Part shown: piece by piece, positions 63,239 to 64,000 of the stretch
How the letters are laid out: every line of letters starts with the position of its first letter
Position numbering within the stretch: position 1 is the first letter of the stretch
Assembly: GCF_018139145.2 (NCBI RefSeq)
Contig: NC_059471.1
Span: 100,256,914-100,320,913, forward strand
Reading direction: 5' to 3'
Origin: Gymnogyps californianus
Taxonomy: Eukaryota; Chordata; Aves; Accipitriformes; Cathartidae
Length of the DNA stretch: 64,000 bases
Program-made: the position numbers and the translations under genes
The notes under the pieces: model-generated
The model's database searches: none
The model's input: the letters and a program-made list of their open reading frames with translations, nothing else
Told to the model about the DNA's origin: nothing

Positions 63239-63800
63239 GATATATTCTAAGTAGTTTTGACAGAAGGCAGTACAGGGAAGTTATCACTCAAATTTTTAAA
63301 AGTGATAAATATTATGAAGACTGTAAAAACATGACAAGTAGGAATTGTTACTCCGTATAGTGTGCAATTATTTATTCCAGTTTTATAATATAAATAAAAT
63401 GCTCCGTGAAAAAAATCCCTCTTAAATATTATTTTAAAGCCTTTTCCTATAAATAGCTAGTGAAAGCATTCATTTCCATTCCCTTAATGCATTAGGAACA
63501 AAAGCTCACTAAACAGGAACTAAACAGTTAAAAGGAAAAAATGATACAAATCTTTTTATCTCCAATGTGCATGAAGACTGAATCTTAAGCAGTGCTTACA
63601 AAAACCTAGAGTCACATTCATGTGACACACACAGAGGTGTATACACAGGCAGGTACATACACACACACATAAGACAAATTTTCTAAATAGTCACTTTCAT
63701 TACTCCATATATCTGAGGTTGCTAGAGACATGGCATTACCAAAATTAATAATATATTAGCTGAAATTCATTTCATGCATATTTCAGCAAAGTTGTATAGG
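63239..63800. other. Non-coding interval
   Basis: AT-rich sequence after the LTR, with a short CA repeat near 63655. Nothing else recognised. Confidence 0.45.
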
Positions 63801-63882
63801 TAGTATACTATACTACATAATATATATATAATATACTATATATAATATACTATATTATATATATATAATATACTTCAAATCA
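63801..63882. repeat. AT-rich self-complementary microsatellite
   Basis: Repeated TATATAATATAC and ACTATATATAA blocks that are inverted copies of each other. The tract can fold into long AT hairpins or a cruciform and is likely unstable in length. Confidence 0.85.
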
Positions 63883-64000
63883 CTGCTGTCTGGGAGACTT
63901 TAAACTTCTGTTCTGATTTAGTGCTTATGCAAATGCAAATGCAATGGATGAAGCCAGGAGCAGTTGAGAAAGATGCCTTGCAAGCTTCCCTTAACAAGTT

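Noticed and set aside
1..64000. CRISPR arrays, operons, bacterial-type defence systems, rRNA or tRNA genes
   Set aside because: The window is avian nuclear DNA; no spaced direct repeats, no dense coding and no complete structural RNA gene were found.

Overview
This window is a bird nuclear genome segment. The evidence is the repeat content: several CR1 non-LTR retrotransposon copies with the avian 3' octamer tails, and two LTR elements whose terminal blocks (GGTTAAACCACAACA-type ends) match families I know from many neoavian genomes. Base composition is AT-rich with low CpG and ordinary vertebrate microsatellites. There are no operons, no bacterial-type ORFs and no CpG-island promoter. The window is therefore intergenic or deep intronic. 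The species cannot be named from this sequence; Neoaves is an inference.

Layout. 0.57-0.85 kb: short CR1 3' end (minus). 3.5-4.46 kb: old CR1 with reverse-transcriptase remnants (minus). 5.94-6.02 kb: 25-bp tandem repeat. 9.25-9.48 kb: short CR1 3' end (plus). 10.3-11.1 kb: very old CR1-like reverse-transcriptase relic (plus). 13.97-14.01 kb: 11-bp tandem repeat. 19.77-19.84 kb: ancient hairpin repeat. 20.13-20.68 kb: younger CR1 with the end of ORF2 and its 3' tail (plus). 22.14-23.13 kb: complete solo LTR (minus) flanked by a perfect 5-bp duplication and carrying an internal ORF. 24.18-24.26 kb: GATA/AT microsatellite. 30.6-37.4 kb: AT-rich DNA with a possible set of small splice-flanked exons on the minus strand. 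39.8-40.04 kb: possible tRNA-derived SINE relic (minus). 44.38-44.62 kb: possible terminal exon (plus). 52.38-52.48 kb: ancient CR1-like 3' fragment. 54.4-56.1 kb: GC-richer block with two overlapping open frames, followed by an AT-rich block with homeobox-type and RFX X-box-like sites that could be a conserved enhancer. 56.28 kb: (GGGA)n tract. 62.69-63.24 kb: second solo LTR (plus). 63.80-63.88 kb: AT-rich self-complementary microsatellite.

No gene could be named. The coding features listed are low-confidence exon candidates based on splice signals, phase agreement and codon character. The retroelements are all truncated or solo and look non-functional. The most notable point is that the two LTRs have unrelated bodies but share the same final ~80 bp. 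The larger one also encodes a repetitive open frame just downstream of its TATA-like box.
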